From Alphaproteobacteria bacterium (lineage in GTDB: Bacteria; Pseudomonadota; Alphaproteobacteria; ATCC43930; CGMCC-115725): a stretch of DNA of 6,306 bases. Position 1 is the stretch's first letter, and each line of letters opens with the position of its first letter. Shown in pieces: positions 4,599 through 6,306 of the stretch. Both the position numbers and the translations under genes were made by a program. A model generated the notes under the pieces. The model saw only the letters and a program-made list of their open reading frames with translations. It did not search any database and was not told the origin of the DNA. Where the stretch lies: positions 1-6,306 of the forward strand of contig VAZF01000077.1 of assembly GCA_005888425.1 (NCBI GenBank), written 5' to 3'.

Positions 4599-6217
4599 CG
4601 GCTCTTCTCGTCGCCAACCTCGCGCCGCTGATGTTCGGCGCGCTTGTTGTCTTTCTGCTGCTCGGCTATCCCGTCGCGTTCTCGCTCGCTGCCAACGGCC
4701 TCTTCTTCGGCATCATCGCGATCGATCTCGGCCTGTTGCAGCCGCAATTGCTGCAGGCCTTGCCGGAGCGCGTCTTCGGCATCATGCGCAACGACACGCT
4801 GCTGGCGATCCCGTTCTTCACCTTTATGGGGTTGATCCTCGAACGCAGCGGCATGGCCGAGGATCTGCTCGAGACGATCGGCCAGATGTTCGGGCCGGTG
4901 CGCGGCGGGCTCGCCTATGCGGTTGTGTTTGTCGGCGCATTGTTGGCGGCGACGACCGGTGTCGTGGCCGCCTCGGTCATCTCGATGGGCCTCATCTCGC
5001 TGCCCATCATGCTGCGCTACGGTTATGACCGGCGACTCGCGGCGGGCGTCATATCGGCCTCCGGCACCTTGGCGCAGATCATCCCGCCGAGCCTTGTTTT
5101 GATCGTCATGGCCGACCAGCTCGGCCGCTCGGTCGGCGACATGTACGAGGGCGCTTTTATCCCCGGGCTGTCGCTCGCAGCGCTCTATGCGCTCTTCGTG
5201 CTCGTCATGACGATCGTCAAGCCGGAAGCGGCGCCGGCGTTGCCGATCGATGCGCTGACCCTGCGCGAGGATGACGGCCGGGCCGGCTATCGCTCGCTCG
5301 CCGCAATAACGGTCGTCACCGTCGCCGCTGCCTATCTGCTGACCTACCGGATGCACGCGATCTGGGCCGCCGGCTTGGCCGGCCTCGGCGTCTATCTGAT
5401 CGCGGGCGCCGATCGCCTCCTAAATCTGCGCCTGCTCAGCCGCCTCGCACAGCAGGTCGTCATCGTCATGATGCCGCCGCTGGCGCTCATTTTTCTCGTG
5501 CTCGGCACGATCTTTGTCGGCATCGCGACACCGACCGAGGGCGGTGCAATGGGCGCCTCGGGTGCCTTGATCATGGCATTCGCAAAGCGCCGGCTCAGCT
5601 GGCCGCTATTGCGTCAGGCGATGGATTCAACGGCGCGGCTGTCGGCCTTTGTTATCTTCATCCTGATCGGTTCGTCGGTCTTCACGCTGACGTTCCGCGG
5701 CGTCAATGGCGATCTCTGGGTCGAGAGCCTGCTGACGAGCCTTCCCGGCGGTCAGGTCGGTTTCCTGATCGTCGTGAACGCGATGGTTTTCGTGCTGGCC
5801 TTCTTTCTCGATTATTTCGAGCTGGCTTTTATCGTGATCCCGCTGTTGCGCCCGGTGGCCGACAAGCTCGGCATCGATCTCGTCTGGTTCGGCGTTTTGC
5901 TCGCGGTCAACATGCAAACCTCGTTTCTGCACCCGCCCTTCGGTTTTGCGCTGTTCTATTTCCGCAGCGTCGCGCCGATCCGCGCTGTCATCGACCGTGT
6001 CACCGGCAGGCTGATACAGCCGGTCACGACGGCGCAGATCTATTGGGGCGCCGTGCCGTTTGTCTTGATGCAATTGGTGATGGTGTCGCTGGTCATCGCC
6101 TTTCCGGCGATGGTGCTCGCTTCGCTCGATACCGGCAGCCAGCTCGATCCGAACAAGATCCAGATCGAGGTGCCGCAGGTCGCGCCCGGCGAAACCCCGC
6201 AGATCGAATTCAAATAG
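4595..6217 (+). CDS. TRAP transporter large membrane subunit (DctM-like), long form
   Basis: This 540-residue inner-membrane protein is the transport-conducting subunit of the TRAP system and partner of the small subunit just upstream. Conserved family segments are clear: FLLLGYPVAFSLA in helix 1 (20-32), SASGTLAQIIPPS at 154-166, GIATPTEGGAMGASGA at 309-324 and QTSFLHPPFGFALFY at 441-455. The SGTLAQIIPPS and ATPTEGGA segments form the two substrate/ion-binding helical hairpins in this family. At 540 residues it is longer than the roughly 425-residue basic form. The additions are about 100 residues between 205 and 305 with two extra hydrophobic stretches (about 236-250 and 256-271), and a hydrophilic tail after the last helix (about 510-540). 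Such long forms occur in the mannitol/chloroaromatic-like branch. The start is GTG 4595, overlapping the dctQ-like stop by 4 bases. A stem-loop follows the stop by 9 bases. The substrate is unknown. Confidence 0.92.
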   Translation: MTALLVANLAPLMFGALVVFLLLGYPVAFSLAANGLFFGIIAIDLGLLQPQLLQALPERVFGIMRNDTLLAIPFFTFMGLILERSGMAEDLLETIGQMFGPVRGGLAYAVVFVGALLAATTGVVAASVISMGLISLPIMLRYGYDRRLAAGVISASGTLAQIIPPSLVLIVMADQLGRSVGDMYEGAFIPGLSLAALYALFVLVMTIVKPEAAPALPIDALTLREDDGRAGYRSLAAITVVTVAAAYLLTYRMHAIWAAGLAGLGVYLIAGADRLLNLRLLSRLAQQVVIVMMPPLALIFLVLGTIFVGIATPTEGGAMGASGALIMAFAKRRLSWPLLRQAMDSTARLSAFVIFILIGSSVFTLTFRGVNGDLWVESLLTSLPGGQVGFLIVVNAMVFVLAFFLDYFELAFIVIPLLRPVADKLGIDLVWFGVLLAVNMQTSFLHPPFGFALFYFRSVAPIRAVIDRVTGRLIQPVTTAQIYWGAVPFVLMQLVMVSLVIAFPAMVLASLDTGSQLDPNKIQIEVPQVAPGETPQIEFK

Positions 6218-6226
6218 GCGCAACGA

Positions 6227-6258
6227 CAATCCCCCCACCCGACCGGGTGAGGGGATTG
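6227..6258. terminator. Strong stem-loop after the TRAP operon, possibly a bidirectional terminator
   Basis: The arms 6227-6240 and 6245-6258 pair at 13 of 14 positions around a GACC loop. The stem begins CAATCCCC and ends GGGGATTG. It starts 9 bases after the TAG of the large subunit gene. No T run follows on either strand, so intrinsic termination is probable but not textbook. The position between the TRAP genes and a possible convergent gene fits a shared terminator. Its inner CCGGGTGAGGG also occurs in the repeat at 421-478. Confidence 0.6.
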
Positions 6259-6273
6259 CTGGCTGAAAAGCTG

Positions 6274-6306
6274 CTACTTCGAGGAGGAGTCGCCCCCCGC
6301 ATTTGC
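6274..6306 (-). CDS. Possible 3' end of a convergent gene (only 10 codons visible)
   Basis: On the - strand the frame reads ANAGGDSSSK followed by TAG (6276-6274). A hydrophilic Gly/Ser-rich end is plausible for a protein C-terminus, and the stop lies just before the strong stem-loop, as expected for a convergent gene. Ten codons are far too few for identification, and an open frame of this length can occur by chance. Confidence 0.2.
   Translation of the reverse strand, partial: ANAGGDSSSK

Noticed and set aside
4550..5356. Long - strand open frame (268 codons) opposite the TRAP large subunit
   Set aside because: It is highly charged, low-complexity translation typical of the antisense of a membrane-protein gene, and the + strand is clearly DctM-like.
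1..6306. tRNA, rRNA or known riboswitch genes
   Set aside because: I saw no cloverleaf, no rRNA-like segment and no recognisable riboswitch consensus in the gaps between genes.

Overview
The window is G+C-rich DNA (sampled lines of the long genes reach about 70% G+C) with compact gene order. The dispersed CCCTCTCCC/GGGTGAGGG-type intergenic palindromes, the flavin-dependent luciferase-like oxidoreductases and the TRAP transporter suggest a soil or aquatic alphaproteobacterium. The taxonomic call is tentative because there is no rRNA or other marker gene. All clearly supported genes are on the + strand.

Layout: (1) the C-terminal part of a luciferase-like (LLM) flavin oxidoreductase, cut by the window edge and ending at 419. 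(2) A palindromic intergenic repeat at 421-478. (3) A class I SAM-dependent methyltransferase at 499-1290. (4) A 303-base gap, 1291-1593, holding a near-consensus sigma70-type promoter (TTGACA, 17 bases, TATAAA, with an extended -10 TG) and a leader of about 190 bases with two hairpins. (5) A second, complete LLM oxidoreductase at 1594-2613. (6) A 457-base unit, 2621-3077, in which a GxxExxY-family gene (PD-(D/E)XK-like fold) lies between inverted repeats 31 bases long. (7) A short-chain dehydrogenase/reductase at 3081-3932 whose start codon is 3 bases beyond the right repeat arm. (8) A short gap with a possible promoter and operator. (9) TRAP transporter small and large membrane subunits, dctQ-like and dctM-like, at 4026-4598 and 4595-6217, overlapping by 4 bases. 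(10) A strong stem-loop at 6227-6258, possibly shared with a convergent - strand gene whose last codons run off the window.

How the genes may work together: the LLM oxidoreductase, the SDR and the TRAP permease would suit uptake and oxidation of a small organic acid or similar compound. Nothing in the sequence names the substrate, and no TRAP substrate-binding protein is visible. The most unusual object is the GxxExxY unit. It has lower G+C than its neighbours and fills almost the whole space between two genes that would otherwise be about 10 bases apart. Each arm carries three CACAGAG heptamers, and the arms contain the likely ribosome-binding sites of both the GxxExxY gene and the downstream SDR. 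It looks like an inserted, possibly mobilisable cassette that now lies inside a metabolic operon.
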